Assembly: GCA_030620895.1 (NCBI GenBank) | Contig: JAUXIU010000016.1 | Coordinates: 1-11,758, forward strand | Source: Deltaproteobacteria bacterium | GTDB taxonomy: Bacteria > Desulfobacterota > GWC2-55-46 > S146-70 > JAUXIU01 | Direction of reading: 5' to 3' | Length of the DNA stretch: 11,758 nucleotides | Shown: positions 1-7,229 of the stretch, piece by piece | Numbering within the stretch: the first letter of the stretch is position 1 | Layout of the letters: each line of letters opens with the position of its first letter | Translations under genes and position numbers: made by a program | The notes under the pieces: generated by a model | The model's database searches: none | The model's input: the letters and a program-made list of their open reading frames with translations, nothing else | Told to the model about the DNA's origin: nothing

Positions 1-957
1 CACAGACCTATTATTTTTTTTGTAAAGTATCTCGGCGTGCCTTCCAAAACCCTCTGTATGTTTCAATATTAGGTCGTCCTGGAAGAGAACCCCGTCTATA
101 TCGTAATCTGCCAGATCATTGTAAAGCCACTCAAGATGTCTGACTGCATCTTCGCTAAACAGGTCGAGTCCTTTGCATCTTACAATGGACCTGCTTGAAA
201 CATCATACCCCTTGCATGCAGTATCATATCTCTCCCCCATGCCATAATCGGCATATTTTGTTGTCATCCATGCAAATATCTTCATCTCCCTCTCATGAGC
301 AATCTCTATAACCCTTCCCAGCATATCCGTCACAACAGGCACATGCCGTGTGCTGAAATAGACACCCTCATCGCTGTACGGGGTTGCAAATGGATAGAAC
401 CTGTCTCCTTTATTGTGAAAGACACGTACAATAACAGTATTAACTCCAGAGGCCTTTAATGCATCAAACTCCCATGCAACCTCCTTATAGTTCCTGCCCT
501 CAAAGACTGACACCTGTACCGCCCTCAAGGATTCCACTTTTGAAAGTTTCGGTGGAGACAACTCTGGTTGTTTTAGATGGGGATTGACCTGCATATTCAG
601 CATGTCTTTTTTGAGGGCGGCCCTTATATCATCTACCAATGTACTGTTAGGAAAGTTTTTCAAGAACTGCTTAAACTGTGAAACACCCTCTTTGCTAAGA
701 CCGGCCTTCATATAAGATTCGGCCATCCTGAAATGGGCATCAGGTTTCAATGCACTCAGGGGATAGTCCCTTATTACCTTGCCAAACTCCCTGGTAGCAA
801 CGCTGTGATATCCCTGCTCATAGAGTAGATTTGCATAATTAAACTGGTCAATATCCTTAATGAAGGGGCGGTTGTCCTGAGCAAATGCCTCATTTGACAA
901 AAAACAGGCGATGAATAACAAGAAACAGATTGTAGTGTGCAAGACTATGGTCTCCAT
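1..957 (-). CDS. Secreted TPR protein with PgaB C-terminal-like glycosidase domain (3' end off window)
   Basis: The frame is open from an ATG at 957 to the left edge (319 residues, no stop), so the C-terminus is missing. Residues 1-26 form a signal peptide with a hydrophobic core and an AFA cleavage site before Gln27. Residues about 38-110 look like two or three TPR units of the BamD/YbgF kind. From about residue 145 the sequence resembles the C-terminal glycosidase domain of PgaB (GHL13/GH153), which in PgaB acts on partly deacetylated poly-beta-1,6-GlcNAc. The best match is IDGVLFQDD, with Asp294 and Asp295 where PgaB has its LFHDD motif. The usual N-terminal deacetylase domain is absent and TPRs take its place. 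The start follows the radA stop by 10 bases, with a weak AGAAGG site overlapping that stop, so translational coupling is likely. Substrate and activity are inferred; another envelope-polysaccharide hydrolase is possible. Confidence 0.75.
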   Translation of the reverse strand, partial: METIVLHTTICFLLFIACFLSNEAFAQDNRPFIKDIDQFNYANLLYEQGYHSVATREFGKVIRDYPLSALKPDAHFRMAESYMKAGLSKEGVSQFKQFLKNFPNSTLVDDIRAALKKDMLNMQVNPHLKQPELSPPKLSKVESLRAVQVSVFEGRNYKEVAWEFDALKASGVNTVIVRVFHNKGDRFYPFATPYSDEGVYFSTRHVPVVTDMLGRVIEIAHEREMKIFAWMTTKYADYGMGERYDTACKGYDVSSRSIVRCKGLDLFSEDAVRHLEWLYNDLADYDIDGVLFQDDLILKHTEGFGRHAEILYKKNNRSV

Positions 958-967
958 CCACTGCCTT

Positions 968-2326
968 CTAAAAAAGCACATCCATAGCCTCCTTTATAGA
1001 AGAAACTCCAATAATGTCTAAGGACCCATCAACCCTTAACCCCTTAAGACTATCCTTGGGCAGCAGACATCTTGTAAACCCAAGTGTCTTTGCCTCCTTT
1101 ACACGTAATTCAACTTGGTTTACCGTCCTTATCTCACCTGCCAGTCCAATCTCCCCGAAGACAAGTGTTTTTGAGTCTATAGTCTTGTCCAGGAAGTTGG
1201 AGGCTATGGATACAGCTATGCCAAGGTCTATTGCAGGCTCCTCAAGTCTTATGCCTCCGGTTACTTTCAGAAATACATCATGGTTTGCAAGTTTTAAGCC
1301 AGCCTTTTTCTCAAGGATGGCAAGCATTATGGCTACTCTGTTGTGGTCAACCCCAACAACCGTCCTCCTTGGCATACCGAATACAGTTGGACAAACAAGG
1401 GATTGAATTTCAACCAATATTGGCCTCGTGCCCTCGATGCTTGATACCACAACAGAGCCCGAGGCATCTACAGGTCTCTCCTCAAGAAAAAGTACAGATG
1501 GATTTTTAACCTCCTCAAACCCGGCATCCTTCATCTCAAAGACACCAATCTCCAAGACTGAACCAAAACGATTTTTTACAGCCCTCAGAATCCTGTATGG
1601 ATGCCCCTTCTCGCCTTCAAAGTAGAGCACCGTATCCACCATGTGCTCAAGCACCTTGGGACCTGCTATAGAGCCCTCTTTTGTCACATGTCCAATAAGG
1701 AACAGAGGGATTTCTTTCTCTTTTGTGTAGTTTATCAGTTGCGCTGCCGCTTCTCTCACCTGACTAACACTTCCCGGGGACGACTCTAGACCCTCCGTAT
1801 ATACACTCTGAATCGAATCTATAACAAGTACACCGGGCTTAATTGCATCTACAGACTCCAAAACCCGTTCTATCATCGTTTCGGAATATACGAAGAGGTT
1901 ATCTGAAGTAACACCTATTCGTTCTCCCCTGAGCTTTATCTGTCTCGAAGATTCCTCCCCTGATATATAGAGTACCCTGCAGCCCTTATTGGCCAACCTT
2001 CCCATTGCCTCAAGGAGAAGGGTTGACTTGCCTATCCCGGGATCACCACCTACAAGGACAGTTGAGCCAAGCACAATTCCAGACCCCAGGACCCTGTCCA
2101 GTTCACCTATTTCAGTGGACAGCCTGTCTTCCTCTCCCTTACTCAACGATGAAATGGGTTGTGGAGAGGCAGACTCTTTGATCACAGCAGGCACCTTCCT
2201 TTTCTTAATAACCCTCTCCTCGATGAGTGTGTTCCAAGCTGTGCAGTCCGGACACCTGCCAAGCCACTTCGGGAACTGATAACCGCACGATTGGCATACA
2301 AATACGGTCTTTGTCCTGACCATCAT
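968..2326 (-). CDS. radA: DNA repair protein RadA (Sms)
   Basis: RadA is a RecA-like ATPase and DnaB-type helicase that promotes branch migration of recombination intermediates. All family landmarks are present. A four-cysteine zinc finger lies at C11, C14, C25 and C28. Walker A is GGDPGIGKST at 92-101 and Walker B is VLVID at 165-169. The RadA-specific KNRFG motif is at 250-254, and a Lon-like C-terminal domain runs from about 280 to the end. At 452 residues it has the usual length. Two adjacent ATGs (2326 and 2323) could start it; an in-frame TAA just upstream rules out a longer protein. No convincing Shine-Dalgarno is visible. It is divergent from the HEAT/HD-GYP operon and is followed 10 bases later by the PgaB-like gene, with which it is probably cotranscribed. 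Function is certain from the motifs; operon membership is inferred. Confidence 0.97.
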   Translation of the reverse strand: MMVRTKTVFVCQSCGYQFPKWLGRCPDCTAWNTLIEERVIKKRKVPAVIKESASPQPISSLSKGEEDRLSTEIGELDRVLGSGIVLGSTVLVGGDPGIGKSTLLLEAMGRLANKGCRVLYISGEESSRQIKLRGERIGVTSDNLFVYSETMIERVLESVDAIKPGVLVIDSIQSVYTEGLESSPGSVSQVREAAAQLINYTKEKEIPLFLIGHVTKEGSIAGPKVLEHMVDTVLYFEGEKGHPYRILRAVKNRFGSVLEIGVFEMKDAGFEEVKNPSVLFLEERPVDASGSVVVSSIEGTRPILVEIQSLVCPTVFGMPRRTVVGVDHNRVAIMLAILEKKAGLKLANHDVFLKVTGGIRLEEPAIDLGIAVSIASNFLDKTIDSKTLVFGEIGLAGEIRTVNQVELRVKEAKTLGFTRCLLPKDSLKGLRVDGSLDIIGVSSIKEAMDVLF

Positions 2327-2376
2327 TATGGAACTTTACAGAATATCATCATTCACAACCGAACCCTATAATATAA

Positions 2377-2404
2377 TTGACAATAGTCGTCCTTTTGTTA
2401 TTAT
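2377..2404 (+). promoter_or_regulatory. Sigma70-type promoter of the HEAT/HD-GYP operon
   Basis: A consensus TTGACA at 2377-2382 is separated by 16 bases from TATTAT at 2399-2404. AT-rich sequence lies just upstream, including two overlapping TATAAT strings at 2367-2377. Transcription would start near 2411 and give a leader of about 60 bases before the ATG at 2474. It lies in the divergent gap with radA. No equally good promoter was found for radA on the other strand. Confidence 0.6.
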
Positions 2405-2473
2405 GGTTTCACAATATCCGATTTAAAAAGATAAACTCATTAAGAACAGGCATTTTTTTGCTTCAGGGTCGAT

Positions 2474-4171
2474 ATGGATATAAAGTCAAATAGCGAAGAT
2501 ATCCTAATGGAATTAAATAAGTCTGTCAAGGCACTTCATTTCTACCCGGAAGGTCATCCAAATCTTGATGGGACAGTTGAAAGGCTCTACTCTATATTGA
2601 CAGATGTGCTTTCGGTTAAAGATAATATAGAGTGGTCTGTAGATAAAACGGGTTTTCGGGAAAAAAATAAGCCAATAGCTCAAACGAAAAACTGGACAGC
2701 AAGCTTAGCAAAGGAGTTCTTTATCAGACATATCAAAAAGATAACCCTCACCAGGGATATAACTATGGATAGTTTAAAAACCTTCCTTTCTATATTCAAG
2801 CAAGAACCTGGAAACCTCCTTCAAAAAGGCGGTGTAGGTAAGCAACTATCTGAACAAGGCGTACCTGGCATAGCCCTGGAGGATGTCTTATATGGAGAGT
2901 TTCAGAAGTTAACTGAAGATATCAGGGATATGGCGGGTAAAGAAGAGGAGGCTGGGGAAGGCAAAGGTAAAGCAGAGGAGGGTAAAGAGGGTCTAGAAGA
3001 GGCAGAAGAGGGCGGGAAAGGTGAAGAGAAATCTACTACAGGGATTAAAGACGAATCCGGAGAGGCCGGCCAGGAGTCAGAGACAAGAGACAAAACGTAC
3101 CTATTAGAAACAGAATCACTCGACTCTATACTCCAGAATCTCGATGAACTGAAGGAAACAGAAAAAACCTTATATGAACTACTCAAGGATCTCGAAGAGG
3201 AAAGGGATAGCGATAATTACTTCAGATTGGCCAACGAGATCAGAGACAAGATAAACCAAAGTGAGGATGAGAAAAAATTGGATGATATCTTAAACACCCT
3301 TGAGGTATTCCTGATTCATTCAACTTCGGAAGGCAATAAACCAAAGGTTATTGCAGCTATCGCACATGATAACCTTAAAGAATTACTTACTCGCGATACA
3401 ACAATATACCTTATAAGCAGACTCTGTCAGAGGCAGGAAGCAAAACGCCATGCCATTCAGAAGATACTACTAAGGACAGGTGAGAAGGGGATTAATCTTC
3501 TCTTAGATGCCTTTCCAGATGCAAAAGAGACCCATGCCAGGCGTCATCTATATAACACACTACTCCTCTTCGGAGAGGCTGTTAGGGAAGAAGTAGAAAG
3601 GCGAATAGATGACGAGAGATGGTTTATAGTAAGGCAGATGGTTGCGCTCCTCGGTGAGATAGGCAATCCGAAATCTATAAAGGCCCTCAAAAAGGCATTT
3701 ATAAAGCCTGAACCCAGAGTAAAACAGGAGGTTATAAAGAGCCTTGGAAGGATCCCCAGTAAAGAATCATCCGCGATCCTTTTTAGAATCTTAAAAAACT
3801 CGGATATATCACTTGTGCTAAACGCCATAACTTCACTCGGTATCCTAAGAGACCAGTCCGCAATAGAGTTTTTAGGCGAAATAGCGTTGCAAAGGGATAC
3901 CTTTTCAGAAAATATAGACCTTAGGAAAGAAGCTATAAAAGCACTAGGTCTAATAGGTGACGAGAAGGCGATTCCGATCTTTACAGAGCTACTTACCAAA
4001 AAGGTATGGTTTGGCAAAAGAGGCAATGAAGAGATTCGTGCCCAGACTGTTATATCGCTTGGAAGGATAGGCGGGGAAACAGCATATAAGACCATTGAAA
4101 ATATAGCTAAAACGGCCAGTGGTATTGTCCACCACGCCTGTGAAAAAACATTAAAGGAAATAAAACAATAG
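2474..4171 (+). CDS. HEAT-repeat protein with N-terminal YPxGHP module
   Basis: This 565-residue soluble protein has no signal peptide or membrane segment and no assigned function. Residues 1-145 form an alpha/beta module with the motif FYPEGHP at 23-29 and a conserved-looking end (LSEQGVPGIAL). The same module opens the next gene. Residues about 153-206 are a Lys/Glu/Gly-rich, probably disordered linker, and 207-280 are charged helices. From about 325 to the end there are HEAT repeats, including ERWFIVRQMVALLGEIGNP (381-399) and LGLIGDEKAIPIF (491-503), which probably form a curved protein-binding scaffold. The ATG is preceded by AGGG with a 5-base gap. The HD-GYP gene begins 5 bases after the stop. 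A scaffold or partner role in cyclic di-GMP signalling is inferred from the neighbour and the shared module only. Confidence 0.85.
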   Translation: MDIKSNSEDILMELNKSVKALHFYPEGHPNLDGTVERLYSILTDVLSVKDNIEWSVDKTGFREKNKPIAQTKNWTASLAKEFFIRHIKKITLTRDITMDSLKTFLSIFKQEPGNLLQKGGVGKQLSEQGVPGIALEDVLYGEFQKLTEDIRDMAGKEEEAGEGKGKAEEGKEGLEEAEEGGKGEEKSTTGIKDESGEAGQESETRDKTYLLETESLDSILQNLDELKETEKTLYELLKDLEEERDSDNYFRLANEIRDKINQSEDEKKLDDILNTLEVFLIHSTSEGNKPKVIAAIAHDNLKELLTRDTTIYLISRLCQRQEAKRHAIQKILLRTGEKGINLLLDAFPDAKETHARRHLYNTLLLFGEAVREEVERRIDDERWFIVRQMVALLGEIGNPKSIKALKKAFIKPEPRVKQEVIKSLGRIPSKESSAILFRILKNSDISLVLNAITSLGILRDQSAIEFLGEIALQRDTFSENIDLRKEAIKALGLIGDEKAIPIFTELLTKKVWFGKRGNEEIRAQTVISLGRIGGETAYKTIENIAKTASGIVHHACEKTLKEIKQ

Positions 4172-4176
4172 CCGAT

Positions 4177-5541
4177 ATGGAAAAGATAGATTCTCTGCTA
4201 CGAAACATCAATAGTGCCACTAGGAATATAAGGCTCTATCCTTCCGGACATCCTGCAATAGCATCACAACTTTCAAAGACACTCCAAGAAATCATGGAAT
4301 TATTCAAAACAAACAACAGGATATTCATAGGAAAAACTAAGGATGTGTTGGTATTCAACGAAACACCTATTATGGACGCTGAAGAAAAGATCGGGGATCT
4401 CATCCTTCATATGGACAATAAAGGTGTGGAGGGAATAATATTTGAAAAGGGGATTACAAACAATGAGTTTTCTGATTTCATCGATCTTCTCTCGGGGGAG
4501 GAAAGCATAAAGGGAAGGGCCTTACAAAAGAAACTCCACGAAAAGGGCATTAAACATATTACGCTCAAATCCATGTCATCTGGAAAAAAGGCAATCATCA
4601 ACGTATACAACGATGCGATTGATGTTGTCAAGGATGCAATGAATGAAATGCGAATGGGCAGAATACCAAAAACCGAAGAGGTTACATCCGTAGTCAATGG
4701 GCTGACAGATGCGGTGCTATCAAACAGGGATGCAATGATAGGCCTGACAATGATTAAGGATTACGACAATTATCTCTATAACCATTCAGTTAATGTTTGT
4801 ATACTCGCCCTGGCGCTGGCACAACATATGAAGTACGATAAAAAAAACATGCTTATAGCCGGAATGGGTGCTTTACTTCATGACATTGGCAAAACAGGTG
4901 TTTCGGAGAATATTATAAAAAAATCAGGCGTTCTGAGTTCAGAGGAATGGGATAAGGTAAAAGAACATCCTCTCTTAGGATCACAGGCAATAGAAAGAAT
5001 GGCAACGATGGATAAATTTGTTGCCCGTATTGTCTTAGAACATCATATCAGATACGACCATTCTGGCTACCCACAGACGGACAATACAAACCTCCACCCC
5101 TTGAGCATGATAATAACGATTGTAGATGCTTACGATGCTCTCACAACATTGAGGGTCTACCAGAAGCCCTACCATCCCACCGAAGCCCTACAGATATTGA
5201 ATGGACTCTCTGGCAAGCATTTTGAACCAAATACCACGAGGGCCTTTATAAATATGCTAGGGGTTTTTCCTATAGGAACTCTTGTAAGACTATCAACCAA
5301 TGAGGTTGGAATAGTAACGGCAATCAACAAGGAGGACGAAGAGAAACCAATAGTAAAAGTGGTGTTTAATAATGAAGGAGAGAAGATTGAACCACCGCTT
5401 GAGGTAGATCTTTCGAAAGAGGATGAGAATGAGCGATTTATTATTTCCCCTGTTGATCCGTTAAGTAAGGGTATCTATGCAGGCCTATTCTTTGAGGAAG
5501 AGTTTGGCTCACTGCCTATTAATGGAGACAGGAAAAGTTGA
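4177..5541 (+). CDS. HD-GYP domain protein, probable cyclic di-GMP phosphodiesterase
   Basis: HD-GYP proteins hydrolyse cyclic di-GMP through a two- or three-metal centre. Residues 1-135 repeat the YPxGHP module of the upstream gene (LYPSGHP at 20-26). The HD-GYP domain spans about 190-360. All expected metal ligands are present: H203, H235-D236 (HDIGK), H264, H289-H290 and D317. The signature reads HHIRYDHSGYP (289-299), so GYP is intact but the usual HHExxDGxGYP has Ile for Glu and His for the first Gly. Residues about 362-440 are the beta-rich tail often found after this domain (PIGTLVRLSTNEVGIV). No membrane segment or receiver domain is present, so input presumably comes through the N-terminal module. 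No good Shine-Dalgarno lies at normal distance; translation is probably coupled to the HEAT gene. Activity is likely but untested; cGAMP is an alternative substrate known for some relatives. Confidence 0.93.
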   Translation: MEKIDSLLRNINSATRNIRLYPSGHPAIASQLSKTLQEIMELFKTNNRIFIGKTKDVLVFNETPIMDAEEKIGDLILHMDNKGVEGIIFEKGITNNEFSDFIDLLSGEESIKGRALQKKLHEKGIKHITLKSMSSGKKAIINVYNDAIDVVKDAMNEMRMGRIPKTEEVTSVVNGLTDAVLSNRDAMIGLTMIKDYDNYLYNHSVNVCILALALAQHMKYDKKNMLIAGMGALLHDIGKTGVSENIIKKSGVLSSEEWDKVKEHPLLGSQAIERMATMDKFVARIVLEHHIRYDHSGYPQTDNTNLHPLSMIITIVDAYDALTTLRVYQKPYHPTEALQILNGLSGKHFEPNTTRAFINMLGVFPIGTLVRLSTNEVGIVTAINKEDEEKPIVKVVFNNEGEKIEPPLEVDLSKEDENERFIISPVDPLSKGIYAGLFFEEEFGSLPINGDRKS

Positions 5542-5624
5542 ATGGTATTTCAGCTGTAATCTATAGATAAATAATTTTCTGCAGTAGGATACAACCACAC
5601 ATATATGGTGCAGTCTCTAAATGG

Positions 5625-6188
5625 TCAAACCTCCAGGTTACCAAGTGACTTTATGGCCAGGGCCTTCATTGTCGGTGTGCCTTTTATAGCAAATAATATA
5701 AGCGCCTCTTCTGCCTTCCTGTCGCCTAACTTGCCAAGGACAATTATCACCCTTTCAATCACACCCGTATCCTTGCTTTTAAGCATCTTCATAAGTGGTA
5801 TCGTGAGCCTTCGATCATTAAAATTTCCAAGCACTTCAACGACCACCCTCGTAACAACAGTACTTTCATCATTGAGGGCCTTTAAAAGTACATCTACCGC
5901 CATCCTGTCTCCCGTATCGCCGATAGCCCGAATAGCGGCTGCCCTGACATCTTCCACCGGATCTTTTATCGCCTTGACAAGAAGGGACATCACATTGTCT
6001 CCTTTAAGTCCTCCAAGTGCATAAACAGCCCTGATTCTTTCGACTTTATCTGCATTCTCTAACTGTTTTTTCAATACCTCAAAACCTTCCCTTGCCTCAT
6101 ATTTTTCAAGCGCCTCCGCAGCTGATCTTCTTATCAGCTCATCCGTGTCCCGTAGGGAAGATAGCAGAACCTCTTTTATCTTATCCAT
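5625..6188 (-). CDS. Small all-HEAT-repeat protein
   Basis: This protein of about 187 residues consists almost entirely of five or six HEAT (PBS-lyase-like) repeats of about 31 residues. Units include DPVEDVRAAAIRAIGDTGDR and IERVIIVLGKLGDRKAEEAL. It has no signal peptide, membrane segment or catalytic motif, so a protein-binding adaptor is the likeliest role; the partner is unknown. The ATG at 6188 is preferred: an AGG-centred site (6198-6200) sits 9 bases upstream, whereas an in-frame TTG at 6194 would leave only 3. It follows pyrD by about 80 bases on the same strand and may be the last gene of that transcript. It converges on the HD-GYP gene (83-base gap), whose operon also encodes HEAT repeats. 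The repeat pattern is clear, but similarity to the HEAT part of the 565-residue protein is only at fold level. Confidence 0.88.
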   Translation of the reverse strand: MDKIKEVLLSSLRDTDELIRRSAAEALEKYEAREGFEVLKKQLENADKVERIRAVYALGGLKGDNVMSLLVKAIKDPVEDVRAAAIRAIGDTGDRMAVDVLLKALNDESTVVTRVVVEVLGNFNDRRLTIPLMKMLKSKDTGVIERVIIVLGKLGDRKAEEALILFAIKGTPTMKALAIKSLGNLEV

Positions 6189-6241
6189 ATTCAAATACCT
6201 ATCAAAACTATCATAAAGTCACAAGTCAATAATTTCCAATT

Positions 6242-6274
6242 GGGGGGTAGTGTCCCCTAACCTAGAACTAGGTT
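6242..6274. repeat. Two adjacent short palindromes at the pyrD 3' end
   Basis: AACCTAG and CTAGGTT (6259-6265 and 6268-6274) form a perfect 7-base inverted repeat with a 2-base centre that contains the pyrD stop codon. Next to it, a run of G (6242-6247) and CCCC (6254-6257) flank TAGTGT, giving a second small hairpin. In the pyrD direction no T-run follows, so this is not a typical intrinsic terminator. It may be a REP-like palindrome or a transcript-stabilising structure. Confidence 0.4.
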
Positions 6275-7206
6275 TCCAGACTACCTATCAGGCTATCGAT
6301 CCTCTTCACCCTGTTCTTGATTAAATAATCCTCAACTCCTGACAGCACCTTGATGCTAACCGATGGGTCCAGGAAATTTGCTGTGCCAATCTGGATTGCT
6401 GATGCCCCGGCAATTATGAATTCAATAGCATCCTCAGCCGTCATAATACCGCCAACACCAATTAAAGGCAGGCTTACTTTGCCAGCCACCTGCCATACCA
6501 TCCTCAATGCAACAGGCTTTATGGCGGGACCTGACAATCCTCCGATGATGTTTGCGAGCATAGGGCGTCTGTTCTCTATATTGACAGCCATACCAGTTAT
6601 GGTATTTATAAGAGAAAGTCCATCCGCCCCACCATCTTCTGCTGCCTTTGCAATAGTTGATATGTCCGTAACATTCGGAGAAAGTTTAACAATCAAAGGT
6701 AAGTCCGTTTTTTTCCTAACCGCGTTTGTAACCTTGAATGTCAAATCGGGTCTTGTACCGAATTCCAGCCATCCCTCCTGTTTATTGGGACAGGAGATAT
6801 TCATCTCAAGCCCTGCTATTCCATCCACTGCACCTAAAATATTCGCAACCTCACAATACTCTTCGATTGAATCACCGAAAAAATTGACTATTACAGCCGT
6901 ATCATACTTTCTCAAGAAGGGGAGTTTTTGATCTACAAAAACCTCCACCCCTACATTCTGCAAACCGATCGAGTTGAGCATACCAGCTGCTGTCTCCACA
7001 ATCCTCGGTGGTGAATTTCCTTCTCGAGGTTCCATGGAAATACCTTTGACTATTATACCTCCAAGTCTGTTCAAATCCAGATAAGGCTCATATTCCTCAC
7101 CATAACCAAACGTGCCTGATGCGGTCATTACGGGATTTTTTAACTTGATGCCGGCTACATTAACCGTTAGATCAGGTTGTGATATGTTATTATTGACTTT
7201 ATGCAT
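6268..7206 (-). CDS. pyrD: Dihydroorotate dehydrogenase, class 1B catalytic subunit
   Basis: PyrD oxidises dihydroorotate to orotate with FMN, the fourth step of UMP synthesis, in the cytoplasm. At 312 residues it has the usual length. It shows the class 1 TIM-barrel signatures: NPVMTASGTFGYG (24-36), the substrate loop NSIGLQN (78-84), the catalytic base region NISCPN (136-141) with Cys139, Lys174 in IVKLSPN, and the FMN phosphate site IGVGGIMTAEDA (249-260). A catalytic cysteine plus an adjacent pyrK marks class 1B, which passes electrons to NAD rather than to fumarate or quinone. The start at 7206 is supported by AAGG with a 7-base gap. It lies 23 bases after pyrK, in one operon with rimI and pyrK. 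Its stop codon lies within a short palindrome. No missing residues were noticed. Confidence 0.96.
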   Translation of the reverse strand: MHKVNNNISQPDLTVNVAGIKLKNPVMTASGTFGYGEEYEPYLDLNRLGGIIVKGISMEPREGNSPPRIVETAAGMLNSIGLQNVGVEVFVDQKLPFLRKYDTAVIVNFFGDSIEEYCEVANILGAVDGIAGLEMNISCPNKQEGWLEFGTRPDLTFKVTNAVRKKTDLPLIVKLSPNVTDISTIAKAAEDGGADGLSLINTITGMAVNIENRRPMLANIIGGLSGPAIKPVALRMVWQVAGKVSLPLIGVGGIMTAEDAIEFIIAGASAIQIGTANFLDPSVSIKVLSGVEDYLIKNRVKRIDSLIGSLET

Positions 7207-7229
7207 ATGAAAACCTTATTTTATCTTTC

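Noticed and set aside
2355..2383. radA promoter on the minus strand in the divergent gap
   Set aside because: TTGTCA and TATTAT strings exist but not at acceptable spacing, so no promoter was called.
2902..3186. Ser/Pro-rich open frame on the minus strand
   Set aside because: It mirrors the Lys/Glu/Gly-rich linker of the HEAT protein; GA-rich sense codons give Ser/Pro-rich antisense by composition alone.
3544..4095. 183-codon open frame on the minus strand
   Set aside because: It lies antisense inside the HEAT gene and its translation is Ser/Leu-rich without family features. The plus-strand frame shows regular HEAT repeats.
5542..5624. Possible bidirectional terminator between the converging HD-GYP and HEAT genes
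   Set aside because: Only weak short pairings (CTGCA/TGCAG) are seen, with no GC-rich stem followed by a T-run.
6350..6931. 193-codon open frame on the plus strand
   Set aside because: It is antisense to pyrD, whose catalytic and FMN motifs are intact; the antisense product resembles nothing.
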